This document shows positions 38,301-47,195 of a stretch of DNA of 59,062 bases, one piece after another. The DNA comes from a virus, in the IMG/VR virus record IMGVR_UViG_3300020178_000191, positions 1-59,062 of that record, one strand, 5' to 3'. Below the pieces are notes generated by a model. The model had not been told where the DNA came from and made no database searches. It saw only the letters and a program-made list of their open reading frames with translations. Every line of letters starts with the position of its first letter. Position 1 is the first letter of the stretch. Made by a program: the position numbers and the translations under genes.

Positions 38301-40016
38301 CTATGTTTGTTGTAGCCTTGTAAAGTTTTTATATTTCTCAAATTTAACTATGTCTGTAAACTTATCAAATAGTATATCGCCTTTATGTGATATAATAAAA
38401 ATGTTTTCTTTTGTCATAGTTTTTATAATCTTAAAAAAGTCATCTGTTCCTTGACCATCTAAACTTGAATCAAAGATTTCATCTAATACCAACAAGTTTG
38501 TATTGACACTATTTTTCATTTTAGCAATTTGTCGCCAAGTAAATAGTAAGGCTAAATCAATTCTCATCTTTTCACCCTCACTAAAGTTATTATAGTTAAA
38601 GGTATCTCTAAATCTACTTTTTACTGTTTCGTTAAATTCTTCATCTAAATGAAACGATATAAAAAAGTCCATTGATTGTAAATACTGATTAATTAAAGTA
38701 TTCATAATTGGTACATACTTTTTAATTATTTGAGATTTAGCGCCTTTATCATTTAAGATTTCTCTTAATATATCTACATAACCTTTTTTTTCTATAATTT
38801 TATCTCTTTCAACTTTAGTATTTTCCAAATCAGATTTTAATTGCTCTAAATGTTTTTCTATTTCTTTACCATCTGTTTGTTTGTTTTCTAAAGATTTAAT
38901 TTCTTCGTGTATATTATTTGAATACTTATTTAATTCTTCAATTGATGTTTGTAGTTTAGACACTTCTACATTCATTTCATACATCTTATTAGACATTTTT
39001 TCCATAGCCGTAATAAGTTCTTCTTGTCTGGATATTTCTTCCATTAATTTTTTCATACCATCATTTAAAGTAACTAATTTACCTTTTTCGTAAGCAATCT
39101 TTTCACCTCTAAACTCAGCCTGTAATGGTTGTGTACAAGTAGGACAATTATCATTTTCTTCAAAAAACTCTAAATTCTTTTTATGTGTAGATAGATTTTG
39201 TTCTATTTTGGCCTCCAGTTTAGATAGTTTATTTAACTTGGCCTGTTCTTTGTCTTTGTATTTTACTTTATCCTGATATGATTCTAGTTCTATATTGATT
39301 TCTTCTATCTTTTTATGGTATTGATAACTAACCTCACCATTCTTCTCTAATGTCTTCCTTTTACCATCCAGGTCGTTCAGGTTAAGGTCGGAGAGCGCTT
39401 TGTAGTGTTTTAATTCTGTTTCATACTTGGATTCTATAAGATCACATTTATGGCGTAATTCTGTTACGTTTCTAGTTAATTCTGATTGTTGAGGTCTTAA
39501 TATTAAATCCATAAGTCCAAATACTCTTATGTCTAATATTTCTTCTACCACCTCTCGTCTATACCTTGGTTTCATTTTCATAAATGGCTCGTAAGATGAT
39601 GAACCTAACAATACAACTTGTAAAAATGATCTATAGTTTAATCTCATTATATTGTTTTCTAAATATTTTTGATAGTCAATATTAGAGGCGTCTTGGTTTA
39701 ACAACTGGCCGTCTTGGTAAATTTCAAATATGTTTGGTTTGATGCCTCTTATAATCTTATATTTTTTTGTACCCACATCAAACTCTACAACTATTTCACA
39801 ATCGCCTTGATTTACTGTATTGACCATTTGTTCTTTTTTAATAATTCTAAATGGTTTATTAAATAATACAAAACATAAGGCGTCTAATAAAGTTGATTTA
39901 CCAGATCCATTACTACCTACAATCAAAGTGGTGTTTGATTTGTTTAGATTTATTTCTATTGGTGTATTACCAGTTGATAGAAAGTTTTTATATCTTATCT
40001 TTTTAAAAGTTATCAC
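38301..40016 (-). CDS. gp46: Rad50/SbcC-like recombination ATPase
   Basis: 571 residues (T4 560). N-terminal YKNFLSTGNTPIEINLNKSNTTLIVGSNGSGKSTLLDALCF has Walker A. A long coiled coil with a zinc hook (NCPTC in DNCPTCTQPLQ) fills the middle. The C-terminal ATPase has FSEGEKMRIDLALLFTWRQIA (signature) and NLLVLDEIFDSSLDG (Walker B). With gp47 it resects DNA ends for recombination. It overlaps gp47 by 4 bases. No anomalies seen. Confidence 0.95.
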   Translation of the reverse strand: MITFKKIRYKNFLSTGNTPIEINLNKSNTTLIVGSNGSGKSTLLDALCFVLFNKPFRIIKKEQMVNTVNQGDCEIVVEFDVGTKKYKIIRGIKPNIFEIYQDGQLLNQDASNIDYQKYLENNIMRLNYRSFLQVVLLGSSSYEPFMKMKPRYRREVVEEILDIRVFGLMDLILRPQQSELTRNVTELRHKCDLIESKYETELKHYKALSDLNLNDLDGKRKTLEKNGEVSYQYHKKIEEINIELESYQDKVKYKDKEQAKLNKLSKLEAKIEQNLSTHKKNLEFFEENDNCPTCTQPLQAEFRGEKIAYEKGKLVTLNDGMKKLMEEISRQEELITAMEKMSNKMYEMNVEVSKLQTSIEELNKYSNNIHEEIKSLENKQTDGKEIEKHLEQLKSDLENTKVERDKIIEKKGYVDILREILNDKGAKSQIIKKYVPIMNTLINQYLQSMDFFISFHLDEEFNETVKSRFRDTFNYNNFSEGEKMRIDLALLFTWRQIAKMKNSVNTNLLVLDEIFDSSLDGQGTDDFFKIIKTMTKENIFIISHKGDILFDKFTDIVKFEKYKNFTRLQQT

Positions 40017-41059
40017 TCACTAGCCTCTACATAAAGTTCTTTAGCAAACTCTTTTAATTTATGTTTATCTAAATCAGTATCTACTTGGTCAATATAATTT
40101 CTTAAAAATGTTAATGTATCTTCACCTTGTTCTAGTATGTCTTCTCTTACTGTAGATTTAATATCTGTAGGGTCATCAACAATTACCAGTTCGTGTACAT
40201 TAATATCATTATAAAATCTTTCAATTAGTTTACTATACATTTCTTCTTTTGTTTTTTGAGATACAAATAACTTGACAAAACAGTTTTCATAATTATCAAG
40301 TTTTTGGTGTGTATAATCATATTTTGTATCATCATATATAAACTTTTTAAATATTACATTTGGATTTTCTACTCTTTCAAGTTCTCTAGTATTTGTATCA
40401 AATATATGAAAGCCTTTTGGACAGTTGTGATCTGACCACATAATTTGATATTGAGTTCCTAGGTAATAGATATGACCATCATCTGATTTTTTATGAAAAT
40501 GGCCTGATAATACTTTTTCAAATCTTCTAAATTGATTTCTTTCTAAGCCGTGTTCATTCATATGCCCACCGTGCATCTCAAATCCTTTTATCTCTAAATG
40601 ACCAAAACATATATCAGCATTTGAGTGATCTATGGCGTGTATTGATTCTTCATAATTATCATCACATATCCAAGGAAGAAACTGTATTTTAGTACCATCA
40701 AATTCTACTTCACGTGGTCTTGTATAGATTGAAGCTTGTGATGTTATATTTAAATTTTCCATAGCATTGACTTCATTTGTATTCTTATAATAAGTATCGT
40801 GGTTACCTATAATAATATGAGTATCAATGTTTAAGTCTTCTAGTCTATCCCAAAACTTAACTCTAAAATTATGTGCTGTATTGTGATTAATAAACTTTCT
40901 TCTATCAACCACATCACCTAAATGAACAAGTGTTTTAATATTGTTTTCTATAAGATAGGGAAAAAATATCTCATCATAAAATTTGTTTTGATACTCTATA
41001 AAGGCTGGAGAGTCATTTCTACATCCAAAATGGGTATCATTTAGTAAAGCAATTTTCAT
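40013..41059 (-). CDS. gp47: Mre11/SbcD-like nuclease
   Basis: 348 residues (T4 339). Phosphoesterase motifs: NDTHFGC, HLGDVVDRRKF, IIIGNHDTYYK, FGHLEIKGFEMHGGH and GHFHKKSDDG, all metal-binding residues present. It acts with gp46 as nuclease in recombination and in host DNA degradation. It follows gp55 with a 2-base gap and is followed by gp46, as in T4-like marine phages. Confidence 0.95.
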   Translation of the reverse strand: MKIALLNDTHFGCRNDSPAFIEYQNKFYDEIFFPYLIENNIKTLVHLGDVVDRRKFINHNTAHNFRVKFWDRLEDLNIDTHIIIGNHDTYYKNTNEVNAMENLNITSQASIYTRPREVEFDGTKIQFLPWICDDNYEESIHAIDHSNADICFGHLEIKGFEMHGGHMNEHGLERNQFRRFEKVLSGHFHKKSDDGHIYYLGTQYQIMWSDHNCPKGFHIFDTNTRELERVENPNVIFKKFIYDDTKYDYTHQKLDNYENCFVKLFVSQKTKEEMYSKLIERFYNDINVHELVIVDDPTDIKSTVREDILEQGEDTLTFLRNYIDQVDTDLDKHKLKEFAKELYVEASE

Positions 41060-41061
41060 AA

Positions 41062-41604
41062 TTAAGCAAAGAATTTAGTTGATGCGACCTTTTTTTTCTT
41101 TTTAGTTTTTGGTTTATCTTTTTTAGTAGGTTCTTCAATTCTCATATTCTTTTGTAAAAATTCTTTAAACTGATTTTTAAATTCACCATCATCGCCTGGT
41201 TGTAAAGCCACATCATCATAATTGTTATCCATAATTAACTTTTGTTTTATTGTTACTTGTTTCTTTTCTTTTTGTATTCTTCTAATAAAGGCAAAATAAA
41301 TGATTTGAGTAAAATAAGCAAATGGATTATTTGATTTGGCAGGATTAAAATTGTCCAAGTATTGTAAACAGTTTTCAATACCATCACTAATCATATCATC
41401 TCTAAAAGTATAATTAATAAAATTTGGTCTGTATGATAAGTGATTTGCTATTTTTAAAAAACAACTACCAATGTAATCTGTTACTGGTGGTTTTTCTTTT
41501 TTTTCTCTTATAGATTTATTTACAGCTTTCTTGTAGGCTTTCATAGCTTCTAAAAATTCAGCATTATTAACGTAATGTTCGCTTTTCTTTTTTGTTCTAG
41601 TCAT
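41062..41604 (-). CDS. gp55: late-transcription sigma factor
   Basis: 180 residues (T4 185). The conserved sigma region 2-like block FRDDMISDGIENCLQYLDNFNP..NPFAYFTQIIYFAFIRRIQKEKKQ identifies gp55. It binds host RNA polymerase and recognises the late box TATAAATA, seven exact copies of which are found in this window on the coding side of genes. The C-terminal tail is lysine-rich, as in T4, where it contacts the clamp. A near-consensus early promoter lies 8 bases upstream. Confidence 0.93.
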   Translation of the reverse strand: MTRTKKKSEHYVNNAEFLEAMKAYKKAVNKSIREKKEKPPVTDYIGSCFLKIANHLSYRPNFINYTFRDDMISDGIENCLQYLDNFNPAKSNNPFAYFTQIIYFAFIRRIQKEKKQVTIKQKLIMDNNYDDVALQPGDDGEFKNQFKEFLQKNMRIEEPTKKDKPKTKKKKKVASTKFFA

Positions 41605-41611
41605 AATGTAT

Positions 41612-41640
41612 AATATACTATAAATTGTTTAAAATGTCAA
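41612..41640 (-). promoter_or_regulatory. sigma-70-type early promoter for gp55
   Basis: Minus strand: TTGACA (41635-41640), 17 bp, TATATT (41612-41617), shortly before the gp55 start. This makes the late sigma factor an early gene. Confidence 0.75.
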
Positions 41641-41652
41641 TGTTATTATGAA

Positions 41653-41940
41653 TCAATCTTTGATTAATTCTACAGTAACGGCTTCTGCCTTACCATAGTC
41701 TTCATAGTTTTTATTATAGTGTTTCCAAATTCTATTTTCTAATTGTTTAGGAGTGCCTTTGAAAGGATAAGTAAGTTCACAATATTTTTTCCAATTATCA
41801 CTATTATAAGTAACTCTTATTATCCATTCACTTTTTTTCATATGAGCATTGACTTTTATAAAAATTTGTATATAATAAGCGTGTAGCGGATGATATGCTG
41901 GATACTCCAGGTTAATGGAGTGTTCCTCCACCATCATCAT
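41653..41940 (-). CDS. small conserved protein upstream of gp55
   Basis: The frame is open from 41940. The first ATGs lie in the end of the preceding gene and have no ribosome-binding site; an ATG at 41841, giving MKKSEWIIRVTYNSDNWKKYCELTYPF, is a good alternative start and would leave a 62-residue protein. The short beta-alpha protein ends KAEAVTVELIKD. It lies between the Sm-like gene and gp55. Function unknown; start uncertain. Confidence 0.55.
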   Translation of the reverse strand: MMMVEEHSINLEYPAYHPLHAYYIQIFIKVNAHMKKSEWIIRVTYNSDNWKKYCELTYPFKGTPKQLENRIWKHYNKNYEDYGKAEAVTVELIKD

Positions 41941-42346
41941 CTAAATCACTAAACTCATCAAATATTTCATTTACTTTATCATTATCTTCTTTATTAAACA
42001 TAGTTCTTTTATAATCATTATCTTTTCTTGGAGCTTCAAGTTTTTGATAATCGTTTGACATATGTTCAAAAGTTTTAGACATTTCGGAAGTGGCATTTGT
42101 AATTGTCAAAATCTTTTTAATAGGTATAGTTATTATTTCATCATTAGTGTAGGCCGCCCATTTAATAAGAGCCACATAATCTTTGAAACCTTGTGGTGTT
42201 AATTGAGGTACATATTTAATTAATAATGGTTTTACTAATCTGATAAGGCCTGTCTTTTCATCTAATTGATCTTTAGGAAAAGCACAAACAATATCGTCAC
42301 CATTATCAAGTTTAATAACTTTTACTGTTACTGCTGGTTGATGCAT
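41912..42346 (-). CDS. Sm-like (Hfq/LSm-fold) phage protein, copy 2
   Basis: 144 residues. The N-terminal 80 residues (VTVKVIKLDNGDDIVCAFPKDQ, LIRLVKPLLIKYVPQ, TIPIKKILTITNATSEM) have the Sm strand pattern seen in the copy at 23243-23560. A variable acidic tail (NEIFDEFSDLDDDGGG) follows. It lies directly downstream of UvsW. RNA binding as a ring is expected from the family; the partner RNAs are unknown. Confidence 0.6.
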   Translation of the reverse strand: MHQPAVTVKVIKLDNGDDIVCAFPKDQLDEKTGLIRLVKPLLIKYVPQLTPQGFKDYVALIKWAAYTNDEIITIPIKKILTITNATSEMSKTFEHMSNDYQKLEAPRKDNDYKRTMFNKEDNDKVNEIFDEFSDLDDDGGGTLH

Positions 42347-42347
42347 C

Positions 42348-43829
42348 TTACTTTAACTCCACGTTATGGATTTCATAATTAAAATCTTCTTCATTGTAAA
42401 TATTTATCCTTTCTCTAAAATGAGCTAAAGTGTAATTCTCCTTTTCGTTGTAAGTTAAATCATCAGCAATATCATATAAAGTAGCGGATGAATTATTATC
42501 CTTTAACCTAAGGCCACGACCAATAGATTGTAAATTTCTAATACGAGATTTGCTAGGGGAACTGAAAACAATGTTGTGAAGATTCCTAATATTAACCCCA
42601 GTGGAAAAGACACCATAACTAGCAATAATGATAGCGTTATCGGACTTCTCCGTAATAGCTCTAATATCTTCTCTAACATCAGCATCTACACCTCCGTGTA
42701 CATAAAACACTTTTCTATCTTGTGCTTTATCTTCGATTAGTTGTTTAAGAATCTCACCGTGTTTTTCAACGTATTGAAATAAGCATAAAGAATTGCCTTG
42801 TAAAGAAAGACAAAGATTCCTTATATATTTATTTCTTTTTTCGTTAGAAACCAAATAATCCATTTCTTCCTGATATGTTTTATCTTTTAAAAAATGTCTA
42901 GCGTCTTTATCGTGTTGTAGTATTAAACAAAATATTTTTAAATCAGCTAACTGTTTTTTTTCTTGTAATTCACTTGTAGATACAACTTTATTTACAGTAC
43001 CAAAAAGGCCTTCTAATACAAGTTTATGAGTTTTTGTACCATCTAAAGTACCTGTAAGACCAATTCTATATTTACATTTTGTTAGTTTGGTCATAATCTT
43101 TGTTAAAGAAACGGCCTTAAATAAATGTGCCTCATCACCGATTACAGTACCTACATCTGAAAACCATTTTTTAGGCATATTATATACCGATTGCCAAGTG
43201 GTAATAATAACTCTTTTGTTTGTTTCTTTTTCGTGGCCTGAATAGATTCTATGTACATTTCTTTCACTATTATAACCATAATCTTTAAAGTCTTTAAATA
43301 ACTGTTCTACTAGTGATGTTGTTGGCACAATAATAAGTATCTTATCTTGTTTTGTATCTTTTAATCTTAATAAGTTAAATATTAATATTAAGTATATAAT
43401 AAGAGATTTACCAGAGGCAGTTGGAGATAGTAGTAAACATCTATTTTTTTTAACGGCGTGAACAAATGCCTCTTTTTGATAATCTCTTACTTCTATTTTT
43501 GGTATTTTAAGTGCCTTTATAAACTGATCTATTTTTTTATCTTCTACATTGGTGTCTTTTATTTTAGTACCATCTACAACTTGTACATTATTATTTTTAC
43601 ACCAATTTACAATATAAGGATAAAGGCCAGCATATATTTGACCTGTGGCATAACTGAATAATCTTATTTTTCCGTCCCATACCCTATTGCGATATTGGGG
43701 CATAAACTTATAACCAGGCACTTCAAATGTAAAGTATTCACCAAGTTCTCTACGAATATCGGCGTCTGCCTCTATCTTTAAATAGACTTCATCTTTTTTA
43801 TCTATAATTAAATATCTTGTTGTAGTCAT
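42348..43829 (-). CDS. uvsW: recombination DNA/RNA helicase
   Basis: 493 residues (T4 503). SF2 motifs: Q-like VRDYQKEAFVHAVKK, motif I LLSPTASGKSLIIYL, II VIGDEAHLFKAVSL, III GLTGTLDGT, V IIIASYGVFSTGVNI, VI QSIGRGLRLKDNN. It drives branch migration and unwinds R-loops, and in T4 shuts off origin-dependent replication. The start shares one base with the 2OG oxygenase stop. Confidence 0.95.
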   Translation of the reverse strand: MTTTRYLIIDKKDEVYLKIEADADIRRELGEYFTFEVPGYKFMPQYRNRVWDGKIRLFSYATGQIYAGLYPYIVNWCKNNNVQVVDGTKIKDTNVEDKKIDQFIKALKIPKIEVRDYQKEAFVHAVKKNRCLLLSPTASGKSLIIYLILIFNLLRLKDTKQDKILIIVPTTSLVEQLFKDFKDYGYNSERNVHRIYSGHEKETNKRVIITTWQSVYNMPKKWFSDVGTVIGDEAHLFKAVSLTKIMTKLTKCKYRIGLTGTLDGTKTHKLVLEGLFGTVNKVVSTSELQEKKQLADLKIFCLILQHDKDARHFLKDKTYQEEMDYLVSNEKRNKYIRNLCLSLQGNSLCLFQYVEKHGEILKQLIEDKAQDRKVFYVHGGVDADVREDIRAITEKSDNAIIIASYGVFSTGVNIRNLHNIVFSSPSKSRIRNLQSIGRGLRLKDNNSSATLYDIADDLTYNEKENYTLAHFRERINIYNEEDFNYEIHNVELK

Positions 43830-44383
43830 TATACAAATGGTTTTCCTACTATCCAGCCAACTAAAGTTTTTCTAACACCGGATGTTACTTTGTGTACTTT
43901 GTGCCAGATATGTGAGGGAAAAATTATTATTGAACCTTTTTTTAAAAAGTGTGATGTTATTATATTCTTTTCATTGATAGGGTGTGGAGAACATAGTTCA
44001 AATAAACCACCATCATAATCATCATTTAAACAAATAGTAAAACTTAACTTTCTAATTAAACCATTATCATATGGTTTTAAACGACTATCTATATGCCAAT
44101 CATAAAAATCATTTTTATTATAAACTGTATATTGTAATGGTTCAAACTCTCTTAATAAAAAGTTCCAACCAGATTTCTCATTTGCTTCATTTATTACTTT
44201 AGTTATTTCTGTTTCTATATTTCTATCTTTAATAAATGAAATTTTAGAATTTCTATTTGATTGATTACCGCTAGTTATTTTTGCTTTTTCTAGTTTCTTA
44301 TTTTGGCCTACTTTTATTATATTATCACAAAAAGATTGTGAAAAGGCTAGTTCTTTTATATAATGAGAAGTATTTAAAAACAT
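43829..44383 (-). CDS. 2OG-Fe(II) oxygenase (PKHD-type)
   Basis: 184 residues. The iron-binding triad is His97-x-Asp99 (DWHIDS) and His161, and the 2-oxoglutarate-binding Arg171 is in VTSGVRKTLVGW. The YDGGLFEL and GSIIIFPSHIWHKV strands are typical of PKHD hydroxylases. Such enzymes are very common in marine T4-like phages and may hydroxylate a protein or repair alkylated nucleic acid; the substrate is unknown. It is inserted between UvsY and UvsW. Confidence 0.9.
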   Translation of the reverse strand: MFLNTSHYIKELAFSQSFCDNIIKVGQNKKLEKAKITSGNQSNRNSKISFIKDRNIETEITKVINEANEKSGWNFLLREFEPLQYTVYNKNDFYDWHIDSRLKPYDNGLIRKLSFTICLNDDYDGGLFELCSPHPINEKNIITSHFLKKGSIIIFPSHIWHKVHKVTSGVRKTLVGWIVGKPFV

Positions 44384-44385
44384 TG

Positions 44386-44814
44386 TTAAATAGCACCACT
44401 TGTAAACTTTCTCCAGTCTATGGCGTTTTTAATAGTAAAACCTCTATTACCTATTTGTCTAATTGTTCTATCTAAAAAATCAACTGTAGTGTTTAAATAG
44501 TCAACTTTTTGTTTTTGTTTTTGTAAATCAATATCTGAATCTAAATATTTGTCTATATCTGTTCTTAATATTTTTAAATCAAAAGGTTTTTCGGCATATA
44601 CAGAAGCGTCTGCCTTTCCTGTATAATATTCCCACTTTTCCTTTTTCATAATATTATATTCAGTTTCAGCACGACTCAACATTAACTTATACTTTGTTAA
44701 GTGTTTTATATATTGATTGTGTAATTGAGGTGTCTTTAATGATTCTAAATCTAGTTCTGTATCATTAATTTTTAGGTCTTTATCGGCCTGTTCTTGTAGT
44801 TTTTCTAAATCCAT
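44386..44814 (-). CDS. uvsY: recombination mediator
   Basis: 142 residues (T4 137). The helical N-terminus is followed by ILRTDIDKYLDSDIDLQKQKQKVDYLNTTVDFLDRTIRQIGNRGFTIKNAIDWRKFTSG, in which the TIKNAIDWRKF ending is typical of UvsY. It loads UvsX onto single-stranded DNA coated by gp32. gp32 is not in this window. Confidence 0.9.
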   Translation of the reverse strand: MDLEKLQEQADKDLKINDTELDLESLKTPQLHNQYIKHLTKYKLMLSRAETEYNIMKKEKWEYYTGKADASVYAEKPFDLKILRTDIDKYLDSDIDLQKQKQKVDYLNTTVDFLDRTIRQIGNRGFTIKNAIDWRKFTSGAI

Positions 44815-44856
44815 AATATCTCCATTTTATCACAAAAGCTTTTAAAAGTAAAGTTT

Positions 44857-45483
44857 TTATGATGTTGTAACGCTAGTTGTAGATGAACCTACAGTAGCAA
44901 AGTCATATATTTCATAATTAAAGTTAACAGTTGCCGTCAAATATTCAACATCTGTTGCTTGTTGATTGTAGTCTAGTCCTGTCAATGAAGTAGGAAACAC
45001 ATTTCTAAATCTTACTTCTAATTGAGGATTATTTTTACTTGTTAATACAGTAAGTGTGGCGTCTGAATATGTACCACCAACATTAGGTGAACCATATTTT
45101 ACTTTACCTGGTTCTGTACTGATAGACTGATTTTTGGCTGGAAATCTATCATCACCAGCTGAAACCAAACCTCTAAATTCTGAATAGTCACGTGGAAAAC
45201 CTAAACCGACTAACCAACCGTGTATTTCTTGGAAGTTTTCTAAATTTTCATCAACTAAAAATGTCATATTTAAAGCTTCATAAGTTAATTTATCACCAGG
45301 CAAAGGTAAATCTTTAAAAGGTGTCTGCTGTGTAATATTACCACCAAGTGTTATACCTGGTATATTTACTGCTGTACAAAAATATTCTACTTTTGGTAAT
45401 TTAAGTATGTTAAATTTAAACTGTGTGGGGCTGGCATAATCTTGTGCCGTTGGTTGCCTACTATATGATTTTGTAGTTGTCAT
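44857..45483 (-). CDS. tail-tube-like protein, second copy
   Basis: 208 residues. SPTQFKFNILKLPKVEYFCTAVNIPGI, LTYEALNMTFLVDENLENFQEIHGWL and DATLTVLTSKNNPQLEVRFRNVFPTSLTGLDYN show the tail-tube fold also seen in gp19, and related proteins (tube, gp54-like cap) share it. It is not the tube itself, which is encoded at 51534-52061. It may be the tube cap/initiator or a marine-phage tail protein. A TATAAATA box lies 6 bases before the ATG, with hardly any leader. Confidence 0.75.
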   Translation of the reverse strand: MTTTKSYSRQPTAQDYASPTQFKFNILKLPKVEYFCTAVNIPGITLGGNITQQTPFKDLPLPGDKLTYEALNMTFLVDENLENFQEIHGWLVGLGFPRDYSEFRGLVSAGDDRFPAKNQSISTEPGKVKYGSPNVGGTYSDATLTVLTSKNNPQLEVRFRNVFPTSLTGLDYNQQATDVEYLTATVNFNYEIYDFATVGSSTTSVTTS

Positions 45484-45488
45484 ATTAC

Positions 45489-45496
45489 TATTTATA
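45489..45496 (-). promoter_or_regulatory. T4-type late promoter TATAAATA, unusually close to the start codon
   Basis: An exact TATAAATA on the minus strand only 6 bases before the ATG of the tail-tube-like gene. Transcription would begin at or near the ATG, giving a leaderless message. Confidence 0.5.
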
Positions 45497-45498
45497 TA

Positions 45499-45738
45499 CT
45501 ATTTAGGAAGTGTTCCTGATTCACCTAGTTTCTTAATGGCCTCACCTATAACACTTATACTTTCACCGTCTTTTTTACAAGGGTTTTCTTCAGTAGATAC
45601 TTGGTATTCTTCACATATGGGTAGTGTTTCATCTACTTTAATTTTTTCTACTTCACAAGCATTTGCCCAAGTAAAAATAAGCAAAATTATTAGTGTTATA
45701 ATGAATATGTAAAAGTATTGAATTAGTATTTTCTTCAT
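45499..45738 (-). CDS. 79-residue secreted or anchored protein
   Basis: MKKILIQYFYIFIITLIILLIFTWANA is a signal sequence or anchor, with A-N-A followed by Cys fitting a signal-peptidase I site. The mature part is acidic with three Cys residues (28, 42 and 53). It sits between the capsid terminator and the tail-tube-like gene. A periplasmic or inner-membrane factor that alters the envelope or blocks superinfection is possible, but there is no homology to support it. Confidence 0.55.
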   Translation of the reverse strand: MKKILIQYFYIFIITLIILLIFTWANACEVEKIKVDETLPICEEYQVSTEENPCKKDGESISVIGEAIKKLGESGTLPK

Positions 45739-45760
45739 AGTTGTCCTGTATTTAGTGCAT

Positions 45761-45793
45761 AAAAAAAGGGCGGTTTTTTAGGCCGCCCTTTTT
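45761..45793 (-). terminator. rho-independent terminator after the major capsid gene
   Basis: An 11-bp stem AAAAAGGGCGG/CCGCCCTTTTT with a 9-base loop and a T-run, 17 bases after the gp23 stop. It is symmetrical, so it could work in both directions. Confidence 0.88.
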
Positions 45794-45809
45794 AAATAAA
45801 TCAAAATGA

Positions 45810-47174
45810 TTACATTAAGTTCGCTACTTTGACTCTTCTGTAGTATCTGTTAGCGTTAGCATTACCAGCGCCATTGATTACAGCATTGTCAGATACGCCT
45901 GCTTCAGCAAATGGGTTTGCTTGTAAGCCGTATCTTGTTTTGAACCCAATTTTAGGTTGGAAAGTGTCCTGACCAACAGCTCTTACCATTTGTAGAGGTA
46001 CATATGGGCAGTAGAATATACCAGCATCATATGGTGAAGTACCTTTGTAACCTACAACAAAGTATTGAGCAGCAGCGTTATTAGCACTATATGGATCAAT
46101 GTACACTTTGTACTTACCGTTTAATACACCAGCAAAAGTATTACCTGTGTCGTCAACGTTTAGGTTATTGTTAAGAGCAGGTGTGTAGTCTAACACGCCA
46201 GCCATTTGAAGTGCAGAAGCGACATCTGAAGAACAGATAATCATATTTCCTCTACCTCTTCTTGTTCTTTGAGCGATAACGTTTGCTTCTCTCTCAACTT
46301 GGAACATTAGGCCTTTAAATCTCTCAACTGACCATCTACCGTTTGAGTCTGTATCTAAATCAAAGATACCAGCAGTAGTTGTGTTGATAGCATTAACAGA
46401 ACCAATCGCTGTAGAAGCGTTGTCTGATGCACCGATTTCAGCGTTGATGTAAATTGTTCTTACAACTTCTCTATTGATTTCCGCAAGGATCTCAGCAGAT
46501 AGGATGTTAGCCAATTCTGTTTCAGCGTCTAAACCGTGGATTGCTTTAAGGTCTTGTGCAAGTTCCATAGTGTACTCAGCTTTAAGAGCTCTTGACTTAG
46601 CAGTCACAGTTGATTTCTCAATTGAGAAAGCCATTTGAGCAAAAGCGTTATTAGCAGAATCACCTAAAGCTTCAGCAGTAGCAGTTGCCATACCTTGGCC
46701 TCTAGTGTAAGCACCAGCAGGATCATCATTTAATAAACCTGGGTTTGCACCAGATTGAGTTGGTCCAGAAGCGGCAGTTGAGTCACCAGCAGCATTTCTA
46801 CTAGAGAAATCTGTGTCAGCTTCGTCAAATAATGCTTCAGTACCTGATTGGTTAGTATATCTGCTTCTCATAGCAAAGATAAGGCCAGTTGGTCCAGTCA
46901 TTGGCTGAACGCCAGCAATATCGTAAGCAATCAAATTAGGCATAGCTCTTCTAACTAAAGAAATTAGGATTGGATCCCAATTTTGAACTGATGAACCAGT
47001 TGCGTTAGTTGGAGCAGCTTCATTTAAGAAAGCAGCGTCTTCTTTTGATGCTCTCTCTTGGTTTTCCAAGATAGTAGCAGTAACGGCACGTCTGTAAGAA
47101 TCCGTGATCTTTGGAAGATCAGCGTGTTCTAGGACTGGCTGCCATTTTTTTTCGTATTGTTCTGATAAATACAT
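45810..47174 (-). CDS. gp23: major capsid protein
   Basis: 454 residues (T4 521). The fold region contains AAPTNATGSSVQNWDPILISLVRRAMPNLIAYDIAGVQPMTGPTGLIFAMR, and VERFKGLMFQVEREANVIAQRTRRGRGNMIICS, characteristic of gp23. FLNE/AAPTN after residue 52 is the predicted cut by the gp21 protease (L-x-E|A). It forms the head hexamers. A strong terminator follows. Transcription probably reads through from the gp22 promoter. Confidence 0.97.
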   Translation of the reverse strand: MYLSEQYEKKWQPVLEHADLPKITDSYRRAVTATILENQERASKEDAAFLNEAAPTNATGSSVQNWDPILISLVRRAMPNLIAYDIAGVQPMTGPTGLIFAMRSRYTNQSGTEALFDEADTDFSSRNAAGDSTAASGPTQSGANPGLLNDDPAGAYTRGQGMATATAEALGDSANNAFAQMAFSIEKSTVTAKSRALKAEYTMELAQDLKAIHGLDAETELANILSAEILAEINREVVRTIYINAEIGASDNASTAIGSVNAINTTTAGIFDLDTDSNGRWSVERFKGLMFQVEREANVIAQRTRRGRGNMIICSSDVASALQMAGVLDYTPALNNNLNVDDTGNTFAGVLNGKYKVYIDPYSANNAAAQYFVVGYKGTSPYDAGIFYCPYVPLQMVRAVGQDTFQPKIGFKTRYGLQANPFAEAGVSDNAVINGAGNANANRYYRRVKVANLM

Positions 47175-47195
47175 TTGTTTTTATCTCCCGTTTTA

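Noticed and set aside
41904-41921. Hairpin ACTCCA/TGGAGT near the stop of the second Sm-like gene
   Set aside because: Only 6 bp, no T-run, inside overlapping coding sequence; too weak to call.
42503-42685. 60-codon hydrophobic frame inside uvsW
   Set aside because: It lies entirely within uvsW motifs V-VI; no separate ribosome-binding site.
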